From: Pelagibaculum spongiae
GTDB lineage: Bacteria; Pseudomonadota; Gammaproteobacteria; Enterobacterales; Pelagibaculaceae
Assembly: GCF_003097315.1 (NCBI RefSeq)
Contig: NZ_QDDL01000005.1
Span: 305,843-369,842 of the forward strand
DNA: 64,000 nt
Reading direction: 5' to 3'
A program made the translations under genes and the position numbers. The notes beneath the pieces were generated by a model that saw only the letters and a program-made list of their open reading frames with translations, made no database searches and was not told where the DNA came from. Positions 18,260 through 27,525 of this stretch are shown here, in pieces. How positions within the stretch are numbered: position 1 is the stretch's first letter; every line of letters begins with the position of its first letter.

Positions 18260-19252
18260 TCCGGTTTTCATTCTAGAAGAATTGACGAAGCTAAGGCATT
18301 TACTGATGATTTAACTGGAAAGGAAGCGGAAAAACTTCATGCCAAAATTAAGAACAACAAAGATGGTTTAGAAAATAATATAAAAGATGCAAAAAAAGTT
18401 CTTGAAGGATCAAATGAAGCAGTTGGGTTGTCAGAAAAAGAAAAACAAGCTGAGTTAAAGAAATACAATAACGTCATTGGTGAACTTGAAAAGAAAATGG
18501 ATAAAGCAAAAATAGAATATGAAAAAATAGTGCTCTCTGCTGATACAGAAACTTCTAACAATGATGAAGATGAAGACACCACCACTACTCCTGAAGATGA
18601 AGAAGACGAAACTTCCGAAGACGGCCGCCATGTAAATCCTGAAGATATTAATAATGATGTCGTAGCAAATCCGGATAAGGTTGATCCGGAAGACACTTAT
18701 ACCAATAACGGTAACCCCGACACTAAAGAGCCAGAAGGCCCGGCAACGCAGGATGATAGAAATGATCCGAATTATGGGGTGGTGGATCCGGTTAACCCTG
18801 ATTTAATAGACCCATTAAAAACTGGCAATTCTGGTAATGGAACCGCACCGAATAGTGGTGCCCAGCCAGATAAAACCTTCGACCAGTACAATAATGATAA
18901 AAATGAAGAAACTGCAGCAAATAATGGTTTGACACCACCTTCCAAGCCTAAGCCAAATACTGGTTTTACCGGAGATACCGGTGGCACGATACGAATTTAT
19001 ATGCCCGGTTTTGGTTATGTTAATGTAGGCCGAAACGGTTCAATTAATGGTTTTAATCCTTCTGGCGGCAGCTTTGGGGGGTGGTCGATATGGCGGCGGG
19101 TCATTTGGTGGTGGCCGTTACGGTGGTGGTTATGGAGGCGGTTCATTTGGTGGTGGTCGCAGCGGTGGCGGTTTCTTTGCGCCAGTAGTTATAGACCTAG
19201 ATGGCGACGGCGTAGAGTTAGTCAATTTATCGGATTCTTCTGCAAGTTATGA
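18260..19252 (+). CDS. Coiled-coil/acidic linker fragment (middle of the broken toxin gene)
   Basis: Open frame directly after the TAG; the first possible start is TTG 18428. The first residues (SGFHSRRIDEAKAF) complete the lysozyme fold. A lysine/glutamate-rich coiled coil follows, then an acidic Thr/Asp/Glu stretch and an Asn/Pro/Gly linker. After 19081 the frame reads tryptophan/arginine-rich nonsense, the shifted version of the Gly-rich repeat. Not expected to be made as a separate protein. Confidence 0.4.
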   Translation, partial: SGFHSRRIDEAKAFTDDLTGKEAEKLHAKIKNNKDGLENNIKDAKKVLEGSNEAVGLSEKEKQAELKKYNNVIGELEKKMDKAKIEYEKIVLSADTETSNNDEDEDTTTTPEDEEDETSEDGRHVNPEDINNDVVANPDKVDPEDTYTNNGNPDTKEPEGPATQDDRNDPNYGVVDPVNPDLIDPLKTGNSGNGTAPNSGAQPDKTFDQYNNDKNEETAANNGLTPPSKPKPNTGFTGDTGGTIRIYMPGFGYVNVGRNGSINGFNPSGGSFGGWSIWRRVIWWWPLRWWLWRRFIWWWSQRWRFLCASSYRPRWRRRRVSQFIGFFCKL

Positions 19253-20297
19253 TGCAGATTTTAACCAACTCAAAAACCCGATGGGTTGGGTCGGTAAAGA
19301 CGATGGTTTGTTAGCCTTTGATAAAAACGCCGATGGCCAAATTAATCAGACCGATGAAATTTCTTTTACCAGCTATTTAGAAGGTGCTCAAACTGATTTA
19401 GAAGGTTTGGCGGCATTTGATAGCAATAATGACCAGCAATTAAATGCGGCTGATGAGTTATGGCAGCAGTTTGGTGTTTGGCAAGATGCGAATCAAAATG
19501 GTATTTCTGAAACTGGAGAGTTTTTATCGCTTGATCAGTTAGGTATTCAGTCAATTAATTTGGTCAGTGATCAGCAGGCAGATATTTCTGGTAGTAATTT
19601 GATACATGGTTTAGGTAGCTATCAAACCAGTGATGGGCAAACCCACCAATTAGCCGATGTTAGCCTGGCTTATTTATCCGATACCATTGAACAACAACTT
19701 CAGCTGAATGACGATGGCTCTGTTGATTTACAGATAGAGCAGGGACAAGTGCATTTTTTATCCGATCAAGTAAACCAGTTTAATTCTCAGCAGGCGGATT
19801 CATCGCTGATAGGTATTGTTGGTAGCGATCAGAACGATCAAATTGAAAAAACCGGCGATCAGAATGGCTTTATTATTGGTGGCCGTGGAAATGATCAGCT
19901 ATTTGGTGGTGCGGGTAATGATGATTTCTTGTTTGCGGCGGGTGACGGTAAAGATGTAATCAACTTACAGAATAGCGGTGGCACCGACCGGTTGCTGTTA
20001 GCTGATATTAGCCAGCAGCAGCTGGAGTTCACGCAGATTGATGATGATTTGCAAATCTCGGTATTATCACCGCAACACAGTGACGATCAAATTACGATTG
20101 AAGGCTGGTTCAGCCAGCCACAGCAACAGCTGAATGCGATTGTTACAATTGATAGCACACTAAGTGCTGCTGCGGTCGACGGAATGATTCAAGCAATGGC
20201 AGGTTTTGCTGCTGCTAATGAATCAGGCGAAGTCAGCATGGCTGAAGAGCGCCAGCAGCAGGACTTGGGATTGGTTATTGCCGGTGCTTGGGGATAA
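19047..20297 (+). CDS. EF-hand/RTX calcium-binding C-terminal fragment
   Basis: Frame holding the C-terminal half. Gly-rich repeats (GGGRYGGGSFGGG) lead into FFAPVVIDLDGDGVEL, a module frequent in large RTX exoproteins. Three EF-hand-like loops follow (DKNADGQINQTDE, DSNNDQQLNAADE, DANQNGISETGEF), then a degenerate RTX block (GGRGNDQLFGGAGNDDF) and the usual post-RTX strand (DRLLLADISQQQLEFTQ). Such C-termini normally direct type I secretion; no transporter genes are nearby. A start at ATG 19047 is formal only. Confidence 0.6.
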   Translation: MVLILLAAALGGGRYGGGSFGGGRYGGGYGGGSFGGGRSGGGFFAPVVIDLDGDGVELVNLSDSSASYDADFNQLKNPMGWVGKDDGLLAFDKNADGQINQTDEISFTSYLEGAQTDLEGLAAFDSNNDQQLNAADELWQQFGVWQDANQNGISETGEFLSLDQLGIQSINLVSDQQADISGSNLIHGLGSYQTSDGQTHQLADVSLAYLSDTIEQQLQLNDDGSVDLQIEQGQVHFLSDQVNQFNSQQADSSLIGIVGSDQNDQIEKTGDQNGFIIGGRGNDQLFGGAGNDDFLFAAGDGKDVINLQNSGGTDRLLLADISQQQLEFTQIDDDLQISVLSPQHSDDQITIEGWFSQPQQQLNAIVTIDSTLSAAAVDGMIQAMAGFAAANESGEVSMAEERQQQDLGLVIAGAWG

Positions 20298-20311
20298 CGG
20301 CACAAAAACTA

Positions 20312-20342
20312 CCGCACCTGCCAGAAGGAAGGTGCGGATTTT
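20312..20342 (+). terminator. Terminator after the RTX fragment
   Basis: Perfect 8-bp stem CCGCACCT/AGGTGCGG with a 10-nt loop and a short T-rich tail (ATTTTAT). Confidence 0.6.
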
Positions 20343-20573
20343 ATGTAAAGCCTACTGGGAGCTCTGGCGGCGTGCCTACTTCCAAGTGCCGAGATAAGCT
20401 GCCTCGGCTTCGGCTTCCCTGTCGCTCTATCTTTTGAATCCATTTAGTCGTTCACCCCCAGCCTCTAGTCCCGAAGTAATTGAATCCGGTCAAAAAATAG
20501 TCAATCTTTGCTAGCTGGCTTTAGACCTCTCTGTTAGCATTGCCCGGATTTTTCAATGGGATGGCAGTAGTCA

Positions 20574-21344
20574 GTGAGTAGTCAGCAGCATTACCAGCAA
20601 CAACCTATCGGTATTATTGGCGCAATGGATCAGGAAGTTGCCCTGTTGCGGGAAAAACTAACCCACAGTGAATCCTTAAGCTTCGGCGGTATTGAATTTT
20701 ATACCGGTGAATTGGATGGTACGCCGGTGGTACTGCAGAAATGCGGTATCGGCAAGGTGAATGCTGCAATTGGCACCACGCTGATGGCCGACCGCTTCAA
20801 CCCATCTTGTATTATTAACACAGGCTCGGCCGGTGGTTTTGATCCGTCGCTGAATGTTGGTGATGTGGTTATTTCTACCGAAGTGCGTCATCACGATGTT
20901 GATGTCACCGCATTTGGTTATGAATACGGCCAAGTGCCTCGTATGCCGGCGGCATTCACTCCATGTGAAACCTTGGCAGAACAAGCAATCAAGGCACTGG
21001 AACAGCTGCGTAGTCAGGGTGATCACCATTATCATATTGACCGTGGTTTGATCATTACTGGCGATACTTTCATGCAGTGCGAAAGCAAAATTGCTGAAAC
21101 TAAAGCGCGTTTCCCGCAAACCAAAGCGGTTGAAATGGAAGCAGCAGCAATCGCCCAAGTTTGCCACCAACTCAGCGTGCCATTTTTAGTGATTCGCTCG
21201 CTTTCTGATATTGCCGGTAAAGAATCGAGCGTCAGCTTTGATGAGTTCTTGGTGACGGCAGCAACGCACAGTGCAGAAATGGTCATGGCCATTATCAATC
21301 AGGTCACAGCAGACCAATTATCACCGAGTCCGGTCGCTGCCTGA
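20574..21344 (+). CDS. mtnN: 5'-methylthioadenosine/S-adenosylhomocysteine nucleosidase
   Basis: Hydrolyses MTA and SAH to adenine and the methylthio- or homocysteinyl-ribose, feeding LuxS. The IGIIGAMDQEVALLRE N-terminus (with the catalytic glutamate), STEVRHHDVDVTAFGYEYGQVP, EMEAAAIAQVC (ribose-binding Met-Glu) and IRSLSDIAG (catalytic aspartate) are diagnostic. 256 residues from a GTG start; somewhat longer than E. coli Pfs at both ends. A strong terminator follows. Confidence 0.95.
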   Translation: MSSQQHYQQQPIGIIGAMDQEVALLREKLTHSESLSFGGIEFYTGELDGTPVVLQKCGIGKVNAAIGTTLMADRFNPSCIINTGSAGGFDPSLNVGDVVISTEVRHHDVDVTAFGYEYGQVPRMPAAFTPCETLAEQAIKALEQLRSQGDHHYHIDRGLIITGDTFMQCESKIAETKARFPQTKAVEMEAAAIAQVCHQLSVPFLVIRSLSDIAGKESSVSFDEFLVTAATHSAEMVMAIINQVTADQLSPSPVAA

Positions 21345-21360
21345 TACAAAAAAAGTATTT

Positions 21361-21399
21361 AAAAAGCCCGCAATAATTAATTATTGCGGGCTTTTTTTA
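21361..21399. terminator. Bidirectional terminator between mtnN and cytochrome gene
   Basis: Long perfect stem AAAAAGCCCGCAATA/TATTGCGGGCTTTTT with A and T runs on both sides, ending both convergent genes. Confidence 0.92.
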
Positions 21400-21407
21400 T
21401 TTCCTAT

Positions 21408-24400
21408 TTAATATAAATTATCTTCAGCACTCACCAATTTCAATTTCCAATTCTCCATTGCTGTTCCTTGCAGCTTTAAATTACTGGTTAGGTAATAAAG
21501 CCTCTGGGTTGCGATACCATCGGGTGCTTGCTCAAAGCGCTGTTTCAACCAATAAGGCGGAATCGACTGGCTGTATGCGGTTGCACGAACTGACAGTTTT
21601 TTCTTGTTAATGCCTTTAGGCAGTTTCACCGAATAAATCAGTTGGTCTTGCCCGGGATAACTCAGGCTGTTGCTCGGGTTTTGATAATCACTATCTTGCC
21701 GAGCTTTTCCATGTGGGTCGGTCGCTTGCATAAACTGATACATCACTGCGCCCTGAGGTTTGAAGTAACTGGCTTCTCGCCAACCTCTGGGAAGTAATCT
21801 GTTATCTTTTACCGATGTCACACGGTGAATAAAACTGGTAGTAAATTCATTTTGAGCATTTAAATTCAGCTCTTCATAAATTTGTACCTGATTTTCTTGA
21901 GTGATTTTTTCATAGTGAGGCTGATAACTGTTTTGATCGGGCAAAAACTCAGTTTCTAGTGGCTTGCTATTCGCACCTACGATAACACCCACTTTATTGG
22001 TTTTTCCTGATTGCCAAATAACTTTGCCATCATTTAAAACCTGAAAATCAATAAACATTCGTCTAAATGCCACACCGCTAGGTAATCTGTGACCACTTTT
22101 ATTTTTTAAAATCACTTGAGTGGTTAAAGTATCACCGGCGAGAGATAAAATGTTGGCACTGATATCCAGCGTATTTTTCTGTGCTTGCTGAACCATGCTA
22201 TCTATTGCCAGTTGATTTCCGGTGGTGGCTGAGGTCATATAATCTGTTTTCCCAACACCCAGAATATCTGAAAACTGATTAAACATTTCCAGCAAGAAAA
22301 CATTCATACCGACATGGGTATGACGTTTGTAATTATCTCGCATCGGAATATCAAGATCTTCTTGGGGCAAGGTATAAGCGGCTTCTGCCACGCTAGTATC
22401 TTGAATCGTAGCAATTTTGGTTACTAGTTGGTCAATTGAAATTGATTTGCCCGGGTCGCTATTATCCAGTTTAAAGTCACTCGGCATATGACAATCTTGA
22501 CAACTTTGAAACTCATCATTTGAATCGTTTGAGCTATCTGACACTGCGAAAATACTGTTCTGCCATTCCAAGAAAGTCGCTTGCTCAATGCTGTGGTTAT
22601 AATCGGAAAAAGGGGTTTCGGCTGCTGCGGCAGTTAATACCGGAAATTCATTATTCTTCATGCCAATATTCGGCAAGTTAATCGTGTGGCAAGTGCCGCA
22701 CATTTGTGAATCGCTGGTGTAATGGTTTTTAACCGGCTTGCTGTTTAGCGCATGCTCCATTGGTTTTTCGCTAACATCAAATGGGCCATTAATTTTATCT
22801 GCCGGGCCTGCATTAAACTGGCCGGTATTATTATGAAACATCATATAAGCCAGTTCTTTCGGTGTGGCGAAAGTTAGCCAATCAGCTTGCTTGGGCTGCC
22901 AGTCTTTAATTGCTTTGGCATTTGGTGCGTCTATATGATGGCAAACCATACAGCTAATGCCTTCTCTGGCCAGTTCGCCGTACTTATCATATTGCAAACT
23001 ACCGGCTTGTTTTTGCAGTTGCTGATCTTGCTTGGTTAGCGCTTCGCTTAAATAGTAATAATCGACTTTGAAATTAGCATCGAGCGACGGATCTTTTTTA
23101 GCATCTTCGGTTAATTGCCTTTGTCCCATTGCGCCATGGCAGCTTAAACAAGTATTGGTGACTGCTTGCTGAGTTGCCTTTAACGGTGCTTTTAATTGTT
23201 CGGGATGATTAATCGCGTCGTTTTTTAGAATCGCCATTTCAGTTTCTAATTGAGAATGAAAAATCGGATCACGCCCAGCCAGCCCCATGGGTGACCAGCG
23301 CCATTCGCCAAATTCCGAAATATTAAAACCATCGCCATAATTAGGGCCGGTTTGAATAAACATGCTAACCCCTGACGGCGAACCACCTAGGCCGCCATGA
23401 CAGCCAAGGCAATTATCAGAAGTAACATATTTTTGTAGATGGCCCGCAGGCATCGGCACATGATCTAACCATTGCGGTGGGAATTTTTTGACACTAGATG
23501 GATCGACTTTACTGATTTGAGGAAAGGTATCAATAAAGGCTTGGTTTGCTTGAGAAGTTGAATTTTTAACTACGGCGGCTGAGTTGTCCAAGGAGCTATG
23601 GTTACTGAATATTTTTTGCAGCTTTTTATCTGCTGTCTGTTTGGCCGCTTGTTGCTGAGTATTCCAAGGTAATTGTGAAGTAGGCAACTCAATGAGCGAC
23701 TGCACAAATGGATCATTTTTTAATTGTTCGATTGGCCCACTATCAAAATGACTCGGCGTTCGCCAAGAGTTATCCACCATAAATTGAAGTGGTTCTCCGG
23801 AAAAACCTTTTATATTGGCTAAATCACTAAAAGTCAGCTCACTTTCAGCTGATGCGTGGCAGCGAATACAAGGCATAGCAAAGCCAGAGTAGCGCAGTTG
23901 TACCGCACTGTTGTCTCGATTAGCTCGAGTATCTACTTGCTGATCTATTGCTTGGCCTAGGCTAACACTGCCCCAAAACCAACCATCTGCCGAAGCGCTG
24001 CTGTTTTTAACCATCACAGTCCATTCGCTAATCAAACTATCGATTAACCGGTCGTAATCTCGATTGGTTGGATATGCAGGGTTATTTTTTAATTCTTGAT
24101 AAAGTGCAGCAGGCGGTGAAAACATTTCTTTAATAATCATCGCACCATCAGGAATTTCTCCCTTTCTGCCATTGACCAGCCATTTCATTACTCCTGGTGA
24201 ATAATAAATCCTGACGGCTGGGTGAGATCCGTAATATTTTCCATCAATCCATGGGCCGGTATCGCGTACATCCTTATCGCGTATCCAGCCTAAATCTACA
24301 TAGCGCCTTTGCTGAATCCAGTTATATAACTGAGTTTCATAATCGACTAAAGGCATGCTGCCGGGTAATGGTAAGCTGGCAGGCTGACCAAAATTACTGG

Positions 24401-24530
24401 GTGATTCTGCATGTGTGTTTCTGGCTGGGGTTTGAATACAGGAAAGTAAAAAGATCGACATCATGCTGACTAGGCAGAAGCTTAACCAGCGAGCTGATGC
24501 AAAAGCCATTTTTTTTGTTATCAGGTTCAA
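21408..24530 (-). CDS. Six-haem cytochrome c lipoprotein
   Basis: 1040 residues. The N-terminal signal ends in lipobox LLSC (Cys 31), so it is an anchored lipoprotein facing the periplasm or outside. Six CxxCH haem-attachment sites are visible: CIRCH, CLGCH, CLSCH, CMVCH, CGTCH and CQDCH. The C-terminal third lacks haem sites and looks beta-rich. The protein must carry electrons between a membrane donor and an acceptor. The precise family (reductase or electron conduit) is not recognised. It is transcribed away from a molybdopterin oxidoreductase across a 200-bp intergenic region, which suggests shared regulation. That enzyme has no export signal, so direct contact is unlikely. Confidence 0.85.
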   Translation of the reverse strand: MNLITKKMAFASARWLSFCLVSMMSIFLLSCIQTPARNTHAESPSNFGQPASLPLPGSMPLVDYETQLYNWIQQRRYVDLGWIRDKDVRDTGPWIDGKYYGSHPAVRIYYSPGVMKWLVNGRKGEIPDGAMIIKEMFSPPAALYQELKNNPAYPTNRDYDRLIDSLISEWTVMVKNSSASADGWFWGSVSLGQAIDQQVDTRANRDNSAVQLRYSGFAMPCIRCHASAESELTFSDLANIKGFSGEPLQFMVDNSWRTPSHFDSGPIEQLKNDPFVQSLIELPTSQLPWNTQQQAAKQTADKKLQKIFSNHSSLDNSAAVVKNSTSQANQAFIDTFPQISKVDPSSVKKFPPQWLDHVPMPAGHLQKYVTSDNCLGCHGGLGGSPSGVSMFIQTGPNYGDGFNISEFGEWRWSPMGLAGRDPIFHSQLETEMAILKNDAINHPEQLKAPLKATQQAVTNTCLSCHGAMGQRQLTEDAKKDPSLDANFKVDYYYLSEALTKQDQQLQKQAGSLQYDKYGELAREGISCMVCHHIDAPNAKAIKDWQPKQADWLTFATPKELAYMMFHNNTGQFNAGPADKINGPFDVSEKPMEHALNSKPVKNHYTSDSQMCGTCHTINLPNIGMKNNEFPVLTAAAAETPFSDYNHSIEQATFLEWQNSIFAVSDSSNDSNDEFQSCQDCHMPSDFKLDNSDPGKSISIDQLVTKIATIQDTSVAEAAYTLPQEDLDIPMRDNYKRHTHVGMNVFLLEMFNQFSDILGVGKTDYMTSATTGNQLAIDSMVQQAQKNTLDISANILSLAGDTLTTQVILKNKSGHRLPSGVAFRRMFIDFQVLNDGKVIWQSGKTNKVGVIVGANSKPLETEFLPDQNSYQPHYEKITQENQVQIYEELNLNAQNEFTTSFIHRVTSVKDNRLLPRGWREASYFKPQGAVMYQFMQATDPHGKARQDSDYQNPSNSLSYPGQDQLIYSVKLPKGINKKKLSVRATAYSQSIPPYWLKQRFEQAPDGIATQRLYYLTSNLKLQGTAMENWKLKLVSAEDNLY

Positions 24531-24730
24531 AATCTGTCTCCCTCAGATTTTTAAATGGGCAGAGCCATTTTTCAATTTTTCAACCTGAAGATTGTAGCAG
24601 GGTGTTTTTAAATACTTGTTACCGTATTGAAATGGTTTGGTGTTGGAAAATAACAAAAGAACTAAATATCCCTATCTATTATCAAAATTCTGAAGATAAT
24701 TAGCCGATAACAACAAAAACAAAGCCAGCC

Positions 24731-27112
24731 ATGATTGCCGAACCTTTTGACAAATCTACAGCCAGACCCTTGGATAGAATCCAAACTCAGCCTAGTTATG
24801 TGGCTCATACTGCGTTCAATCAGGCTACCGCATGTGTGCTGTGCAGCTTAAATTGTGGTTTGCGAGTCAATGTTGAAAACAATCAAATCACCGACATTAC
24901 AGCAGATCTAGAACACCCATTTAGCAAGGGACATAGTTGTAACAAGGCCTATAGCATCGGTAAATACAATCAGCATAAGCAGCGTGTTACCCAGCCACTG
25001 AAAAGAAATCTACAAGGTGAGTTTGAGCCAGTGAGCTGGGATGAAGCTATCGCTGAAATCGGCACAAAACTGCGCACGATTCTTGACCGCGATGGCGGCA
25101 AAGCTTTGGCAATTGCCGGTTTGGGTGGCCAAGGTAATCATTTGGATATTACCTATGGATTGTCACTGCTGCAGCTGGCAAAAAGTCCGTGGTGGTTCAG
25201 TGCTTATGCACAAGAAAAAACCCAGCATGCTCTGTTAGATCGTCAAATGGTTAAGGCACCTTTGCATGGTGTGCTGCATCCAGATCCGTGGAATAGTGAT
25301 TGTTTGCTATTGGTCGGCACTAACCCAGTTCATTCAAATCGTGGTTATGCTTCAGCAACAAAGCTGCGTCAATTTGCTAAAGATCCGAAAAAAATACTGA
25401 TTGCGATCGATCCACGAATTCATGAATCATCCCGCTTGGCAAAAACTCACTTGCCATTAAAGCCGGGCAGCGATGTTTGGCTATTTAGCGGCATGTTGAA
25501 ACATATTCTAACGAGACAGTTATATGACCAGCGCTTTGTAAGTAACAGCACTAGCCAATTTGAACAACTGCAGCAATTGATGGCAGATGTAGACCTCACT
25601 GAAATGGCAACCCGTTGTGAGTTAACGCCTGAGCTGATTATTCAAGCCGCAGAAAGCTACGCCAATGCAGAGCGCGGTTGTATTTTTTACGACACCGGAA
25701 TTGAATGGGTTCCCAATAGCACTTTAGTGTCTTGGTTAATACGGGTGCTCATTAGTATTACCGGCAATTTATGCCGTGATGGCGGTAATCACTACCGACC
25801 AACTTTTACACCGAATACGCATTTGCTGGAGCAAAAGTCATTTACCGACACTCAGTCGGGCATACACGGGATTCCTGCACTTGGCCCATTTGATATGTTT
25901 TCGCCTAATTTGCTGCCAGAAGAAATTATTGATGGGCCGATTCGGGCGTTAATTGTCGAAGGGGCAAATCCGTTACGCAGTTATTCAGGGTCACAAGAGC
26001 AATCAGCAGCATTAAAGCAATTAGAACTTTTGGTGGTAATTGAACCGGCGATGACTGAAACAGCGATGCAAGCCGATTATGTACTGCCCAGCCCAACCGG
26101 TTATGAAAAGTGGGACTGGAGTACTTTTGGTCGGCATTTTCCTGGTATTTATGCGCATTTACGTCCGCCAGTGACTCAGTGCCAGCATAATGCCCTGCCA
26201 GAGCCAGAAATTTTCCACCGAATTGCTCAAGCCAGCGGCCTTTTGCCGTCACCACCCAACTGGCTACGGCGTTTAGCAGAAAAAGGGCCGAATAGTTTTG
26301 GCTTGCCTGCGGCAGGCGCTGCGATGGCTTTTATCGATAGCAAAGCCAGTTCAAGAGCAGCATTTGCTCGCTGGGTATTCTGGGCGTATCAATTGATTGG
26401 GCCGCAGCTACCTTCGCCTGCTTTAGCGAGTATTTGGGTTAACTGCCAGCTGTTTGCTTTGACGCGAAGAAAAAATGTATTGAATGTTTTCCCGCAATGG
26501 AAAGCTTTATTGCCGACCCAAATGGGTAAAAACCTATTCCAGAAAATTATCGAAAATCCTAGCGGATTAGAAGTCGCGAGAATGGATCAAAAATCTCCCT
26601 TTAAAGAGAGTTGCGGCTGGCGAGATAAAAAAGTGCGATTGTTGCCAGCATTTATTCCTGAGCTATATCGTGCTTGCTTAAGTAATCCGGCGGGCGATTT
26701 AATTAAGCATCCAGATTTTCCGTTAATGCTTGCGGCTGGAGAGCGTTCACCTTGGACGGCGAATACCATTCAAAGAGATCCGCAATGGCGTAAAGGTAAA
26801 GGGCAAAGTTGTCGGTTAAGAATTCATCCAACAGTCGCTGAGCAGCATGGTTTGTCAGCAGATGATTGGGTTAGATTAGAAACCCCTTGGGGAAAAGCCG
26901 AATTAGCGATAGTGCTCGATAAAGGAATGCGGTTGGATAATCTATCGATCCCCAATGGAATGGGCTTGTTATATCCCAACGATAAAGGTCAGCTAGAAGC
27001 GTTTGGAGTGAATCCAAACCAGCTAACGGGAACGGAGTGGCGTGATGAAATTACTGGTATTCCGGCGCATAAAACCGTTCCTTGCCGGATTTTTAAAATA
27101 AATGAAGTCTGA
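24731..27112 (+). CDS. Molybdopterin oxidoreductase (DMSO reductase superfamily)
   Basis: 793 residues. The N-terminal [4Fe-4S] site follows the CxxCxxxC...C pattern (CVLCSLNCG, then the fourth cysteine in GHSCNKAYSIG). The catalytic domain reads SWDEAIAEIGTKL, LLVGTNPVHS, IDPRIHESSRLAKTHLPLKPGSD, and NGMGLLYP near the C-terminus, with the molydopterin dinucleotide-binding C-terminal domain (SCRLRIHPTVAEQHGL...). No Tat signal, so a cytoplasmic location is likely. No dedicated iron-sulfur or membrane subunit is adjacent. The substrate cannot be assigned; formate-dehydrogenase-like and nitrate-reductase-like relatives share this layout. Confidence 0.88.
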   Translation: MIAEPFDKSTARPLDRIQTQPSYVAHTAFNQATACVLCSLNCGLRVNVENNQITDITADLEHPFSKGHSCNKAYSIGKYNQHKQRVTQPLKRNLQGEFEPVSWDEAIAEIGTKLRTILDRDGGKALAIAGLGGQGNHLDITYGLSLLQLAKSPWWFSAYAQEKTQHALLDRQMVKAPLHGVLHPDPWNSDCLLLVGTNPVHSNRGYASATKLRQFAKDPKKILIAIDPRIHESSRLAKTHLPLKPGSDVWLFSGMLKHILTRQLYDQRFVSNSTSQFEQLQQLMADVDLTEMATRCELTPELIIQAAESYANAERGCIFYDTGIEWVPNSTLVSWLIRVLISITGNLCRDGGNHYRPTFTPNTHLLEQKSFTDTQSGIHGIPALGPFDMFSPNLLPEEIIDGPIRALIVEGANPLRSYSGSQEQSAALKQLELLVVIEPAMTETAMQADYVLPSPTGYEKWDWSTFGRHFPGIYAHLRPPVTQCQHNALPEPEIFHRIAQASGLLPSPPNWLRRLAEKGPNSFGLPAAGAAMAFIDSKASSRAAFARWVFWAYQLIGPQLPSPALASIWVNCQLFALTRRKNVLNVFPQWKALLPTQMGKNLFQKIIENPSGLEVARMDQKSPFKESCGWRDKKVRLLPAFIPELYRACLSNPAGDLIKHPDFPLMLAAGERSPWTANTIQRDPQWRKGKGQSCRLRIHPTVAEQHGLSADDWVRLETPWGKAELAIVLDKGMRLDNLSIPNGMGLLYPNDKGQLEAFGVNPNQLTGTEWRDEITGIPAHKTVPCRIFKINEV

Positions 27113-27440
27113 AAGTGTTATCTATAGTGATGGTTCGCCAATTTATAACTGTGTTAATGAAAATGGTTTTGCTCATCATAAAACTGTTCATTTAGGATCT
27201 GATATTGCCGCGCATACAACAATGCCGGGAGTTCATAGAGTGGCTTCGTTATTAAAAAGATGGATTTTAGGTGCATATCAAGGGGCAATACAAGAAAAGC
27301 AGCTAGAATATTATCTTGATGAATATGCCTTCAGATTTAATCGTCGAAAATCAAACTCTAGAGGGCTATTATTTTACCGGCTACTTGAACAAGCAGTCAT
27401 AACCACTCCGATAACTTATAACGAAATAAAATCGCGATAA
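27102..27440 (+). pseudogene. IS1595-family (ISXO2-like) transposase remnant
   Basis: Only the C-terminal part of the transposase is left: YSDGSPIYN, then PGVHRVASLLKRWILGAYQG, LEYYLDEYAFRFNRR and RGLLFYRLLEQAV, characteristic of the ISXO2-like DDE domain. The N-terminal zinc-ribbon domain and the first catalytic residues are missing. The apparent start overlaps the last codons of the molybdopterin oxidoreductase, so the old insertion boundary lies at that gene's end. Not functional. Confidence 0.8.
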
Positions 27441-27525
27441 TACTACATCTAGTAGCTGGCCGAGCTAAGTGGATAGCCCTTTTAAATATCCGGTGGCGAA
27501 AATAAGGGAAAAAAGAGAAGGATTT

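Larger units (their letters stand above)
17630..20297 (+). pseudogene. Broken gene: T4-lysozyme-like muramidase fused to EF-hand/RTX C-terminus
   Basis: Three reading segments make one plausible protein of about 888 residues. Frame 17630-18259 and the following open stretch to 19252 share a frame, separated only by TAG at 18257-18259. At a run of six G (19076-19081) the Gly-rich repeat moves to another frame: removing one G restores continuous GGGRYGGGSF repeats and joins the frame ending at 20297. Domain order: T4-type lysozyme, whose last helix (SGFHSRRIDEAKAF) lies beyond the TAG; coiled coil; acidic Pro/Asn linker; Gly-rich segment; PVVIDLDGDGVEL domain with EF-hand-like loops; RTX repeats. 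It would be a calcium-dependent exported cell-wall hydrolase. Two lesions suggest a pseudogene, although G-run slippage could be phase variation. Confidence 0.7.
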
